Shown here: piece after piece, positions 49,957 to 61,454 of the stretch
Position numbering within the stretch: position 1 is the stretch's first letter
Layout: each line of letters opens with the position of its first letter
NCBI RefSeq assembly: GCF_026262505.1
Contig: NC_067208.1
Span: 682,001 to 746,000 of the forward strand
Direction of reading: 5' to 3'
From: Trichomonas vaginalis G3
Lineage: Eukaryota > Parabasalia > Trichomonadida > Trichomonadidae
Length of the DNA: 64,000 nucleotides
Notes under the pieces: generated by a model
Seen by the model: the letters and a program-made list of their open reading frames with translations, nothing else
What the model was told of the DNA's origin: nothing
Database searches by the model: none
Program-made: the position numbers and the translations under genes

Positions 49957-50970
49957 TTAAGGGTATAGTCCACTAAAAATTTTTAAGTTTTGACAATGAA
50001 AATAAGCTCTGTGACCATGTAAATATATATCTATGCAAAACGAGAGGTTATGCCATAATTTTTTTAGTTATCAAATTTTCCTTTTTTTGAGAGAAGTCTC
50101 TCAATAATTTGAGAAGAATCTTTGATATAAAGAGATACACATTTGTAGAACGAAGTAAGTGTTTTCCAAACATTTTATATGTTCATCCTGTATAACAATA
50201 TAAATCTGCATAGTGCCATCTTGTGCGTTTGCTATTTTATGTACTTTTCATTGAGATAATCCCTCTTCTCGGGTGATTTTAACAGTCAACTCAATTTTAA
50301 AATAAAGATTTCATCAAAATGATTTCGAAATTCGGATATTGATTATATAAATAGCACTGTTAACATATTTTGGATGAGTAAAAAATACCTTGTTTTGTAT
50401 GCATTTAGTACACCTTTATTTTTGATTAAAACTATAAAATTTTTATTCCTTATATAATAAATAGTATATGTTACATAAACATGAAATTCAATAGCATTCA
50501 ATTTTGGATTTTTTAGATTTGGTAAATTTTAGAAGAAATAAAATCAGCAATCAAAATAAAGAAACTTTTTTTGTATCTTCTATGATTACCTTTTGGTACT
50601 AAATTTTGCATTAATAAGTAAATTATCTGTATTATTCTGTGAGCACAAGCCCTCAGTTATGCTGGTAGTGAATGATGAATCGTCATTTTGCGAAGAGAAC
50701 GCGATTATTAAGGTAATTTTGAGAATTGTCTTGAATTATTTAAAATTAAAGTTAATTGAATAGGTAGGATAACTAGCCTTTGCTAAATTTGTATAATTTG
50801 ACCTTATTCTAGTTGGATCTGAGAATATTTTGCTGAAATAATAAATTTTATCGCCGATTTATGAAAATTTCTCTGATGGGACCGACTCGCTGAAACGTAT
50901 TAGTGTTAATGGTAACTTGTCTGAAATTTCAAATTTTTTTCGAAATCCAAAAAATCACAAACAAAAGCAT

Positions 50971-52222
50971 TGTAATAAACAGAAATTCATCAAAAGTGAC
51001 AGCTCTCAATTTTTTGACATTTGTAAATTCTAAATTGAATGAGAAAAATGAAATAATACTAAGCATAATACAATATTCTAGATTTAATTATAATTAGGAA
51101 AAAGTTAGTTTTGAGAGTACTTTTCATAGGCATATAGAATGAAATCTTCTGAAAAATAATATCACATAAACTCATATTATTTTCTAATATATAACTATTT
51201 TATATAAAAATCAAATTCAATGATCTTAAAAGCGAAGGATAAACCTCAAAATTTACGAATATAATGAGTGGGAATATAATGCTTATCTATCATAAAACCA
51301 TATGAAATATTAATTTTTGCTTTACGCCTAATTTTTGACGACAATTAGCAAAAAATGTTAAATGTTAACACTCAGTCCATTTGAATATGAAAATAAAATT
51401 GACTTTGATTAAATGTTTTTATTTATCATGCAATTCTTCTTGCGACCAAAGATTTGAATAAAAGTTCAAAAAGTAAGATAGCTTAAAAAATAATATACGG
51501 TAGTGTTTACTAATAGATGAATAGTATATAAATTCTATTAAAATGGATTTGATCCAAAAAAATATATAAAATTTGATCATAAATAAAATCGTTTTAAATT
51601 ACTTCTTCATTTAAATTATAACAATTATTTTTGGTTTTATATTTTTTTGGATCAAATCCATTTTAATAGAATTTATATACTATTCATCTATTAGTAAACA
51701 CTACCGTATATTATTTTAAGCTATCTTATTTTTTGAACTTTTATTCAAACCTTTGGTCGCAAGAAGAATTGCATGATAAATAAAAACATTTAATCAAAGT
51801 CAATTTTATTTTTCATATTCAAATGGACTGAGTGTTAACATTTAACATTTTTTGCTAATTGTCGTCAAAAATTAGGCGTAAAGCAAAAATTGATATTTCA
51901 TATGGTTTTATGATAGATAAGCATTATATTCCCACTCATTATATTCGTAAATTTTGAGGTTTATCCTTCGCTTTTAAGATCATTGAATTTGATTTTTATA
52001 TAAAATAGTTATATATTAGAAAATAATATGAGTTTATGTGATATTATTTTTCAGAAGATTTTGTGTTCTTCTTCAAAATTTTATTTTTTTATTAAAAAGA
52101 ATCTTTACAAAATATACATTTACTTTAATTAATATTTAAAAACGTGCTCTATCAAAAGTTCCAAAAATTCAATATTTTAGCTTTTCTGAGGTGTCACTTT
52201 TGATGAATTTCTGTTTACAACA
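50971..52222. repeat. Inverted-repeat segment inside the TTAA transposon
   Basis: Left arm 50971-51641 is repeated in reverse from about 51642; the arms diverge near 52070 but the last 30 bp (ACTTTTGATGAATTTCTGTT) match again. A single arm also occurs at 34926-35599 inside the Mutator-like element. Likely a separate foldback or terminal-repeat unit that inserted here. Confidence 0.65.
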
Positions 52223-52528
52223 GCATCAAAATTAGATTTGCATTTAAGGTTTTCATTTTTTTTGGAAAATAAAAATATTTTTTCCCCAATAAAGTTTATT
52301 TTTACTTTTGAGAGGAATAGAAACGTTATTTTGGAATTTTGAAACAACAGAAATGTTCCATTTTTAATGTAGATTCTAAAATGGGGTCAAATTTTTGATT
52401 GAACCGTTATCCATTGAAAAACCTCGATTTAAAAATGTTATTCCAAAATATTCATCTAATGATATAGTATATATTTATTAATTATTACTTTTTATTCAAT
52501 TTTCACTTTTGGCGGGATTTCATTTTTT

Positions 52529-53827
52529 TTGTTGTATGGGCCATATTGTTCACCAAAACGGAAAACAAAGGCAATGCATAACATTTTACTCCACGAACGT
52601 CGTCGACTCTCAGCGCGACAGATGCTTGGTGCTTGCATAATGACCGGAATGCCATATACAAAAGGTGCTCGCTTTCTTTCTCTTTGTGGAACTAAGCCCC
52701 CTGTGAAGAGTGGTGTCATGAGACAACAGAGATTTTGTGACGATAAGATTAGAAGACTTAAAAGTATTTCCCTAATGCTGTCGAGAAAGTCCTTCAGTGG
52801 TTACTTATCCATTGATGCAAGATGGACGCACAGGCGAAACTCGCCAAGTTGTACAGTAACTGCGCTCGATGCTGTCACAAAAAGAGTTCTTGCATGCGTG
52901 AACATCAACCATATTGGTGGAAACAGACAGCATGCTCAGTATTCCGGAGCTTCCAACAATATGGAAAGTGCTGGAACTCGAATCATCTTGAAGCAATTAA
53001 AGAAATACAATATCTTGAAAGATGTTAAAGAGATTATTAAAGACCGAGATAACAAAAGTGTCTCTGTCTTTAAAGAATTTAGCGTCTCTCATCTTGAAAG
53101 ATTCGATCCAGGTCATGTATCAAAAAATATCTCAAAAGATTTTACAAAGTTCTCAGCTTCTCATAAGACAGTTGAAGTTTTCAACGACAAGACTCAGAAG
53201 ATTGAAAAAATAGAGAGACCTTTCTGGGGTCTGAATGCAAGCCTAAGTATGTGGCTTTGGTCATGTTTTGCCGAAGAAAATATTGACAAACGTACGAAAA
53301 TGTGGGAGAATTGTGTCTACCATTACGTAGGCAATCATTCTTTTTGCGAACCGCACAATTACAAATGCTTTGAATGGCAAAAAGGTGTCAATTCGATCCA
53401 ACTTCAATTCATGCTCTATGACTGGGTTCACAAATGGACACCCATGGTTTCCAAAGTTTCTTCCATTGGATCTACCTGCATGAATGAAGCGTTTAACTCC
53501 AAAATTGCATGCTATTTGGACAAATCAAGAGCCTGGAAGAACATTAACATTAGAGTTAACGTTGCAATCTTAGAATGGAATGATCCAGAGCATTTTCTCG
53601 GAGATATACAAAAAGCATTACATCTTCCCCCACTTCCAGAAGATTGTGTCAAATCATTTGAAGAGAATTGTTACTCCAAAATGATATTGAAACAAAAAAC
53701 TGTTACAAAAGGTTCTAAAAAACAGAACAAATACAAAAAATCCATTCAGAGTGTACCAGGAGGAGATTATCAAGTTTTCAAGTCCGAATGGGAATCAGAA
53801 GACGAAGACATTGATGACTTTGATTAA
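52529..53827 (+). CDS. DDE transposase, Mutator/Kolobok-like
   Basis: 432 residues from 52529 (an alternative ATG at 52574 would drop 15). Catalytic candidates: D96 in GYLSIDARWT, D172/D174 in IKDRDNKS and E320 in GSTCMNEAFNSK. Also FDPGHVSKN at 192-200 and a Cys/His cluster HYVGNHSFCEPHNYKC (about 265-280). These blocks, in this order, recall Mutator-like transposase domains. The acidic C-terminus ends in EDEDIDDFD. It lacks an obvious N-terminal zinc finger or THAP domain, so it may be a shortened form. It would cut out and reinsert the surrounding TTAA-flanked element. Confidence 0.7.
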   Translation: MLYGPYCSPKRKTKAMHNILLHERRRLSARQMLGACIMTGMPYTKGARFLSLCGTKPPVKSGVMRQQRFCDDKIRRLKSISLMLSRKSFSGYLSIDARWTHRRNSPSCTVTALDAVTKRVLACVNINHIGGNRQHAQYSGASNNMESAGTRIILKQLKKYNILKDVKEIIKDRDNKSVSVFKEFSVSHLERFDPGHVSKNISKDFTKFSASHKTVEVFNDKTQKIEKIERPFWGLNASLSMWLWSCFAEENIDKRTKMWENCVYHYVGNHSFCEPHNYKCFEWQKGVNSIQLQFMLYDWVHKWTPMVSKVSSIGSTCMNEAFNSKIACYLDKSRAWKNINIRVNVAILEWNDPEHFLGDIQKALHLPPLPEDCVKSFEENCYSKMILKQKTVTKGSKKQNKYKKSIQSVPGGDYQVFKSEWESEDEDIDDFD

Positions 53828-53863
53828 CGAAAATTACATTTTATTTATTGTTTTTGTTTTTAA

Positions 53864-56132
53864 GGATACCCTTACATTGCGTAGTTAGAAAGAGAATATG
53901 ATATTGTCATGATTGCTAAAGTTTTAGGCTCCAGAAATGAATATACATCAAACTGAAACAATTGATAAATTGAATGAACTTTTGAGAGGTTCTCAAATAA
54001 AAAAAATTATCTAATTTTTTACAATATTACTATTATTTTATCCACATATGTATATATAGTAATTTGAGAAAACTTTTAGGAAAAAATAAGTTTAATAAAA
54101 ATCTGAATTTTACTTGTTGTGGGATTGTTATTAATTGACACTCCAGACGTATTACTAATAGTTATGCGTATGCAATTAAAGTATTTCTGATGGACAAAAT
54201 GTGAGATTTATATCATAATTCATTTCTACTATTAAGTTATTCATTTATGAGTTTGCACTTATTCGCACTAAATAAATAACTATTAAAAATTGTTTTAATT
54301 AATTGACACCATATAATAGAGTGAATTTTGTTTGATCAAACAACAATAGATGATAGATATAAAGCCAAGAAACTTGCTATTAATATGCTCTACTTGCTAT
54401 TTCAATGTAAGTATGATATTTTCTAAATGTTTCGTTCAGATAACTTAGATATATTAGTCAAAATTTGAAATTTTAATAGCACATATATTAAAAATAATTA
54501 TTATTCATAAAAGATTAATGAAATAGTAAAAAAATCAATCAAATTATAAAAATACAACATTTAGAAGAATTCTTATTATCCTTCAAAAAGTCAGTATTTC
54601 TGCTGTAATTTTCTACAACATTGTAGTTATTGCACTTTGTCTATGGATTTGTATATATGTTATATATAAATTATATATCTAAACTGCCCATAAGTGCAAT
54701 TTTTATATAAATTGTTTATTTCTTTAACAATTTCATATGAATTATGCTTTTTTAAGCGTATCAAAGCTGTGTTCTTAATGTGCATGGATATATCAAGAAA
54801 AATGTCGAAAAAATGTGAATTCACAAATTCACTGAATTTTCACCGTTTTTTGAATTTTGCTACAGCACTAATATTAAATAATACTAAAATCTTCTGTCTT
54901 TGTAAAAGAATAAATTCTGACAAAAAGTGCTCGTTTAAATTTAATGATCATCTGTATGACTAAGTGGTAAAAAGTGTTTATGACCAAAAAGGGGTTACAT
55001 GCTTAGTCTATTTTTCTGACAGGATACTCTAGATTTACATGATCTCTATTTCATATCTCCGTTTTTAGATTCTTCGACAGATTTTATGATAGAAAACCAA
55101 GATTAACAAATTTCCGGCATGTTAATGAAGAAATCTACAGCTACCCTCAATATTATTTCAATAATCAGTATCGTTTCTCTTACAATTTATTTTTTTTCTC
55201 AATAATTTAACAAGAAATAACAATACACACTTGGTTTTACGTATAAAAGCTAAGTGTCGAACTTAATCAACTTTACTTACTTAGCAAATGAATATTTTTG
55301 TGGTTGCGAGTTCTGAATGCTGAAGTTTTAGATTTCTCTATAAATGATATCATTGCACTTACAATGTTGTTCCAGCCTATCGCATAAATCATAGAAAATC
55401 CAAAAAAAAATAATATAAAGAAAATTCATGTCATGAAGTTCAAAAAATACCGTGTAACATTAAAATTTGTTATGCATAATACATTTTAGCTATTATTGAT
55501 TTTTTTTAATTTTCGAGAAATTGAATGGTGAGTCCGATAGAGAAATTTTTAAAAATCCTAGTGCCTCATAGAAGTAATTTCCCTCGTCTCCCATACTTCC
55601 AAATGTATGCATATGACATAAACTTTTATGCATTACACAAATGGCCAATAATATCTATAGAGTAAAAAATTAGAAATTTAATTTTTTTATATGATAGTTA
55701 TATTTCAGATTTGCGAGCGTAACTTTTTTCTCCATGGCATACTTGTTTTAAGAGCAAATGATCAAAATCGTCCTTCAATTATTGAAGGAGCTGATATCTT
55801 TTGAAAATTGAATTGAAAGGGTATTCAATTTTCAAATTTCCTCTCAATTTTGGAAACATATCAACTCTATGAATTAACAATTATGTGCCTTCACAGTTTA
55901 TCAGTCATATAAGGTGCTTATAAAGAAAAAAGTTACGCTCGCAAAATATGTTTTTATATAGATTTCACATAAAATAATTATGTAATTTCTAAAAAGAATA
56001 TTTTTGTTCTTGAATATTAAAGTGTATTGTAGTTTAAAAAGTTTTAAATATGTTGCTAAAATTTCAGGTTTATAGCTCATGTCTAGCATGACTTCTTTGT
56101 ATGCGCAAAAAATCTGACACGTAAGGGTATCC
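53864..56132. mobile_element. Nested TTAA-flanked non-autonomous transposon, 2.27 kb
   Basis: Ends GGATACCCTTAC...GTAAGGGTATCC, flanked by TTAA at 53860-53863 and 56133-56136, inserted 36 bp after the transposase stop. No supported gene inside. An internal inverted pair (GCGAGCGTAACTTTTTTCT near 55715 and its reverse near 55935) may mark a further nested unit. Confidence 0.75.
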
Positions 56133-56489
56133 TTAATTAAATTATTATTATGCTCATTTTCTTATTTTGATTTTTCTCATTATGATATAAATAATTTATT
56201 AATGCATTTATCCAATAATTATGCTATGATATTTTTATGCCTTATTTCATTTCTCTTATATTTGATAATCTGGTAAAATATAGTTCAGACTATAATCATT
56301 TTAGATTATTGATATATTTATATAGGTTAGAATAAAATTAGTTTCATTTTCTACTTTTATTTTGAATTAATAATTTATAATATCAAATATTATGGCGTAA
56401 CCTCTCCTTTAAAATATAGATATATATAGGCCTATAGAGTTTATTGGCACTCTCAAAACTCTAGAATTTTGAGTTTACTATACCCTTAA

Positions 56490-58982
56490 AAAAGTTGTTT
56501 CTCCATTTATTGATTTGACAAATTTTTTATGGGGAAAATTGATAATAATTATGTTGCTGATTAATATGCATCTGCAGGTGAGGTCCTGAATTTAAATTTA
56601 TGGCTAAATTGAAAAAATTATGGAGATTATTATCCTATTATTTCGGATATCATTCTTAATAAAATACACTGAAACAATGTTTTCCTATGAATTTACCCTT
56701 TAAATTCCAATTATTGATGGGAGAATGTCTATTTCGAAAAAAATAATCGTCTTTCGGTCTATTTCGAAAATAATCGTCCCGATCACGACGATAGACATTA
56801 AAATGCATAATTCTCCACAATAGAGTTATTTTAGATCCTTGGCTTTTTAGGCACTACTAAAGCATACTATTTGCAATCTATTTATATAATAAAAATACTA
56901 TGTTATGCTTTTTTATGAGATTAATTAGAAGATTGCAAGACAAATTATGATATTTCTCACTATTTTCACATATAATCAGATAGCCTAATACTAATACTAA
57001 CGTTTTGTAACTGTGATATTGTGTTAATACATAAAAAGTATTATGCTTATTTAATTCTAAAAAAAATATTGTGTTTATAAGATAACAATATATTATTTGT
57101 GCTAACATATACGAGAATATAACAATAACGCTGTTGTTTAGCCCAAATATATTGTATTTAATATAAAAAATATTATCAATTATTATTTGTGTTTGCAACG
57201 AGGCCTTAATAAATACATAGTTTAAGGTGATGATTCACACTAATAAAATGTGATAATTCTCTTAATTTTTTTATTATTATGAAATATTTAGTATATCATT
57301 AATATAATGGATGATCTGAATTGTATTAAGGAAATCTAAATCTATTCAATGATTAAAATTCGATATAAATCGAGTTAAATCACAATTGCATAAATTGATT
57401 AAGATATTAGGTAAATAGCTGTGGTATATCATTTAAATAGTAATGTTTATGAGTGTGTATATGCATAATTTGTGAAAAAACGGTTTTTTCCCTCATATTT
57501 CAAAGAAATATCAATAAATCGATTATTAGACAGAATGCTTCACCAGTAATGATTGCGTTACGTTATAAATTAACAATTTTGGCCAATCATTCATCTAAAA
57601 TTGTCAAGAATTTAAAATTTGAATAAAGCTGTTGATTTTATAAGAGATATATATGAGAATTTATCTTTAAAATTAGTCACTTGCTATGATATATAAGTGG
57701 TTTATCTTAAAAGGTAATATCTATCAAAATTGATTACAAATTTTTGAGAAAAATCATAAATTTTCGCAGAAATAACATTATATACAAATATTAAACTTGA
57801 TCTACTTACTCAAAAATTCCAAAATAATTTTAGATTTATGATTTTCATAGATTTTTTAACAATTTTTGAATTTATTTTTTATTTTTTGAAAAAAATTTGG
57901 AAATTTCACATCATTAAATCACGTTTTTACTATTTCAATAGTTATTTTTACGTTAAGTTGTAATGAATTTACTTATTTTTAAGTGAAAATATAAAATAAT
58001 GTCAATATTTTAAAAATAATGAGGAATTAGCAAGAATGATCAATGTAACTCTTTCATATATCATCAATTACTACTTGTTCTTTTCATTTATAGTGAATGA
58101 ATATGGTTGAATGCTGCTAACGTATTCATTAACAGCTAAAGTTGAGAACGGGAACATCAAATACTGATTCGAAACAGATTACATTGATGAACTCGTCTCT
58201 ATTTAATCATTCAAAATTCATATTTCTCGATTATTATTACAAACTCTCTCAAATTAAGCAAATTATACATCATTTTATCAACATTACAATTGCAATCTAC
58301 ATTCAATACGAAATTCAAACGAAATTCTCCATTATTACAATATTTTGATTCATAAATTAACGAAAATGAAATCTTTTATAAATTTCGAATAACCAAACAA
58401 CGTATAACTCAAATGTACAATCAATAAATGAATTTCAAAGTTTTTTACAGATTCAAAATATCTTTTTAAAATATTCTCATTATCAACTTCCTTTATGCTC
58501 GCATTACACTACAGATATATTTTGCCAGGCAACTACTTTAAAAAATTCGATTTTCAGAAATTTTACATTCTTTTTTTGTTAAAATCGTTCTAATACTAGT
58601 GATCCAGATCACTGCTACGATAAACAAATATAGTGCTATTACTTTCTTACTTATTATGACTAAAAATTTATTTTTATTATTATTTTGTGCTTTATTTTTC
58701 ATATATTCACTTCAGCATACTTATTTATCAGAATAATAGAGAGATTACAGGATCATAATCCCCATAAAAACTTCTTTACCATGATTAATATAATGAAAAC
58801 TCACAAATTGTCATCTTATAGGATTTTTCAATATAAAATTATGATATATAGAATATGTTTAGTAAGTCTCCAAACAATCATCAATACATATCATATATAA
58901 TGAAATTATGATTTTATATAAGAACTTAAACGCTTTCTTTACTATATATTTACCTCGGCCTAGACGAGTTATGATCTACGCA
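56490..58982. other. Gene-poor host DNA
   Basis: About 2.5 kb, very AT-rich. Short open frames at 56878-57198 (minus), 58142-58348 and 58685-58900 have compositions expected by chance and no motifs. No tRNA-like or repeat structure recognised. Confidence 0.55.
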
Positions 58983-58993
58983 AGTTAGTATCT

Positions 58994-59038
58994 CTAAGTC
59001 GTGTACTGTGGCACTGCGCGCCTCCGTACACGACTTAG
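58994..59038. other. Near-terminal hairpin of element B
   Basis: Perfect 13 bp stem CTAAGTCGTGTAC / GTACACGACTTAG around a GC-rich loop, 11 nt from the element tip. Counterpart in A at 20818-20860. Confidence 0.65.
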
Positions 59039-59239
59039 CGGTTTTGACACTTTACGAAACCAGTAACGTATATTTTACAACACAACCATAACACCAACTT
59101 AACCTTAAATATTTACAAAACCGTCTGACACATAAACGACTTCACTAATGACTTCACTAACGAATTCACTACCATCCTCACTAAATAAAAAATAACCTTA
59201 TTTTTATTTTTTTTAATTTTTTTATTTCATTACAAAGAC

Positions 59240-59674
59240 ATGTCTGACTACATTTACTATGACTCTTTCCCAGAACGTTTCCGTGAACTATTCAAAACTC
59301 AAGTAAAACTGAGAAACATGCATTTTAACAAAGACAGACCCATTGACGATGAAAGAAACCCTGAATATATTATAATACCTTATGATGCTAAATTTATTGC
59401 ATACATTCCTTATGGACGTAGAGGAACGAAAACTATTTCAACAATGACGAAAAATTATTTCTGGAGCGATGAAGAAAATTGCCTTATCTACATAAATGCA
59501 TACTTAAATAAAGCTACATATTGTACAAAAGAAGGTTGGACTGGATTTGAGCTCTACATATACGACGACGATGGAAACAGACGTTATGTATACCCATACG
59601 ATAATATGTACCATTGTTTTCATCAAGCATTAAACGAATACATAGTCAGTAAGGGTCTCATTCCTGTTGAGTAG
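59240..59674 (+). CDS. Terminal-repeat cargo gene of element B, unknown
   Basis: 144 residues: MSDYIYYDSFPERFRELFKT, PEYIIIPYDAKFIAYIPYGR, GWTGFELYIYDDDGNRRYVY, ending EYIVSKGLIPVE. Rich in Tyr and Asp, strand-rich, single domain. It is unrelated by eye to the 106-residue gene that holds this place in element A and is on the opposite strand. A T-rich leader precedes it and CTTTATTTTTG follows the stop. Presumably duplicated in the right repeat outside the window. Confidence 0.65.
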   Translation: MSDYIYYDSFPERFRELFKTQVKLRNMHFNKDRPIDDERNPEYIIIPYDAKFIAYIPYGRRGTKTISTMTKNYFWSDEENCLIYINAYLNKATYCTKEGWTGFELYIYDDDGNRRYVYPYDNMYHCFHQALNEYIVSKGLIPVE

Positions 59675-59831
59675 ATATGCTTTATTTTTGTTCCCACATT
59701 TATATAAAAATAAACTTAAAAATTAATGATATCACCACCCTCACACGTATGAAAACATAGCACAAAAATAAATTTAGGTGAAGTGATGAAATCTCACCCG
59801 TTTTCTCACCCGGTTTTTCACCCTGTTGAAT

Positions 59832-60359
59832 TCATTGCTTTATAACTCTCTTCCTTGGTTTCTTTTTAGTTGCTTTCTTTACGTCCGTCTCCAACTTGAT
59901 TGTCTTTCTTCTTCGGCCGTAATGATACCAGTTACTTCCACCAGTCAATGGGTCAAATGGTCGTTCATAAGGGTTTCCATACATTCCATAGGGACCATAC
60001 GGAAGAACTACTGGTGGAGAAGAAACATTTTCTTTAGTTCCATCGAATCTATTTAAATGCATTGTTTCACCTTTCATCTGGTCATTAAAGTCTTTTGCGT
60101 GTTTTGCAAACTCATCGTCCTTTCCTAAAGCATTTTCTGACTCAGTCGCAACCAAATTGGATGCTTTATTTATGAGCCCTATTTTATTTAATCTTAACTT
60201 CTTTGCAACCCAGCCTCCAATCTTTCCTTTATTTGCATCTAATGTCTTCGAAACTCTTCCTCCACTCATTTTATTTACTGCGTCATAAGCTCCAAGTGCT
60301 TTTGCTCCAAATGCTAATGCTTTTGTTCCCATTGCGCCTAAAGCTGCCCAAGCTACCAT
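59832..60359 (-). CDS. Small Gly/Ala-rich, basic-tailed virion-like protein (B copy)
   Basis: 175 residues, differing from 21437-21964 by about one residue (Ile for Val after RRRKT). The same TAAATG junction with the upstream gene. Near-perfect protein conservation against visible silent changes suggests recent purifying selection. Confidence 0.7.
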   Translation of the reverse strand: MVAWAALGAMGTKALAFGAKALGAYDAVNKMSGGRVSKTLDANKGKIGGWVAKKLRLNKIGLINKASNLVATESENALGKDDEFAKHAKDFNDQMKGETMHLNRFDGTKENVSSPPVVLPYGPYGMYGNPYERPFDPLTGGSNWYHYGRRRKTIKLETDVKKATKKKPRKRVIKQ

Positions 60360-60557
60360 TTACCCCATATTAAAATCATCTCTCTTCAATATTATCTCAT
60401 AAAAGTTCTCGTTACTGGAGAAAGTCAATGAAACATAAGCGTTCTCATTCATAAACTTCTTTCTTATATCATCTATACGCTTCAAAATGTCTGAACAATT
60501 GCTAACATCTTCTACAACAGTTATTTCATCATGAATGACCTTCAAGAACAAGCTCAT
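60360..60557 (-). CDS. Small unknown protein (B copy)
   Basis: 65 residues. Same as 21965-22189 but with KKFMNENAY where A has the longer hairpin-derived stretch. Zero-gap TAAATG on both sides. Confidence 0.65.
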   Translation of the reverse strand: MSLFLKVIHDEITVVEDVSNCSDILKRIDDIRKKFMNENAYVSLTFSSNENFYEIILKRDDFNMG

Positions 60558-61438
60558 TTAATATGCAATTAAAATCATTTCAATAATGAGTCCATCCTTT
60601 CCATCTTTAGGTAGCACAACATCTTTCATTGAAGAAGGTTCGACAAGTCTTATGTTAAACTTACTGACAAAGTTTGTTATACTATAATGCTTCGGCGGCG
60701 AATACATGTAGTTTGAAAGACATAATATAGATTCTTCAGCAAATTCACTTATACTGGATTTTATAACAATGTTCTCACGAGACCAAATACCACCAATTGA
60801 CAATCTTGTAAGCAATCCTGCTGAACCTTCTACTGTAAACGTCGATGGTAACATTCCACGAAGGTCATCTATTGACATCGTTGAGTCACTGTATTTAAAT
60901 ATTTTCTTAAAGCAATCGTCATTATCTAACCATGCAATAGCTTTGAAGTTTTCATTCGAATAGACATCTGCTTCATTAAATGTAAAACCTGACTTCTTTG
61001 CAGAGATGACTTTAAAATCTATTGAGTTTGTTTCAAAATTATATGCTATGGTAACTTCTGAAGGTAATGGATGCCCTTCCGCAGTCAGTTGTTCTCTCAC
61101 TACCGTTTGAAGCTTTGTGTTGAAAACTTTCATGTCATCTCCTGTATCTAAGTTCACATACACAGCAACAGGGAAACTATCTTGCTTCTTTGTTTCATCA
61201 TTATATCTCAAAACATTAAAGTTCTTCAATAATATTGTTCTTCCTGCTGGAATACTTCGAACCTGTCTGATTTCAATAGCTTTCTCACCTCTACATACTC
61301 TACCCAGTGTCTTGGATATTCATAAGTATACTGACTTTCTTGAATTTTGGTTGGTTTCATCATAACATGTTCATAGTATATCTTTATACTCTTGTCAGTT
61401 AGACTCGGTGCTATGTTCTGAATATTTCTGACTTGCAT
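60558..61438 (-). pseudogene. Penton-like minor capsid protein 1 (B copy), about one break
   Basis: Counterpart of 22190-23071 with the same blocks (WSRENIVIKSSIS, DGLIIEMILIAY). Divergent from the ATPase gene 16 bp away. Confidence 0.6.
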
Positions 61439-61454
61439 TTTTAATGGAGATAAA

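Larger units (their letters stand above)
49961..56485. mobile_element. TTAA-flanked DNA transposon, 6.5 kb, with transposase
   Basis: Flanked by TTAA at 49957-49960 and 56486-56489. Ends begin GGGTATAGT and stay similar for about 95 bp, to GAGAGGTTATGCC on the left and, reversed, GAGAGGTTACGCC on the right. Contains the transposase at 52529, an inverted-repeat segment (50971-52222) and a second TTAA element (53864-56132). Without these insertions it would be about 3 kb. TTAA target plus a D-D-E transposase fits a Kolobok-like family. Confidence 0.75.

Noticed and set aside
54694-54963. 89-residue open frame in the nested transposon
   Set aside because: No transposase motif or conservation evident; probably chance.
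53864-56132. piggyBac assignment for the TTAA elements
   Set aside because: The transposase blocks recall Mutator/Kolobok types rather than piggyBac, though the TTAA target alone would fit both.
56878-57198. 106-residue minus-strand open frame
   Set aside because: Composition matches AT-rich chance translation; no motif or initiator.
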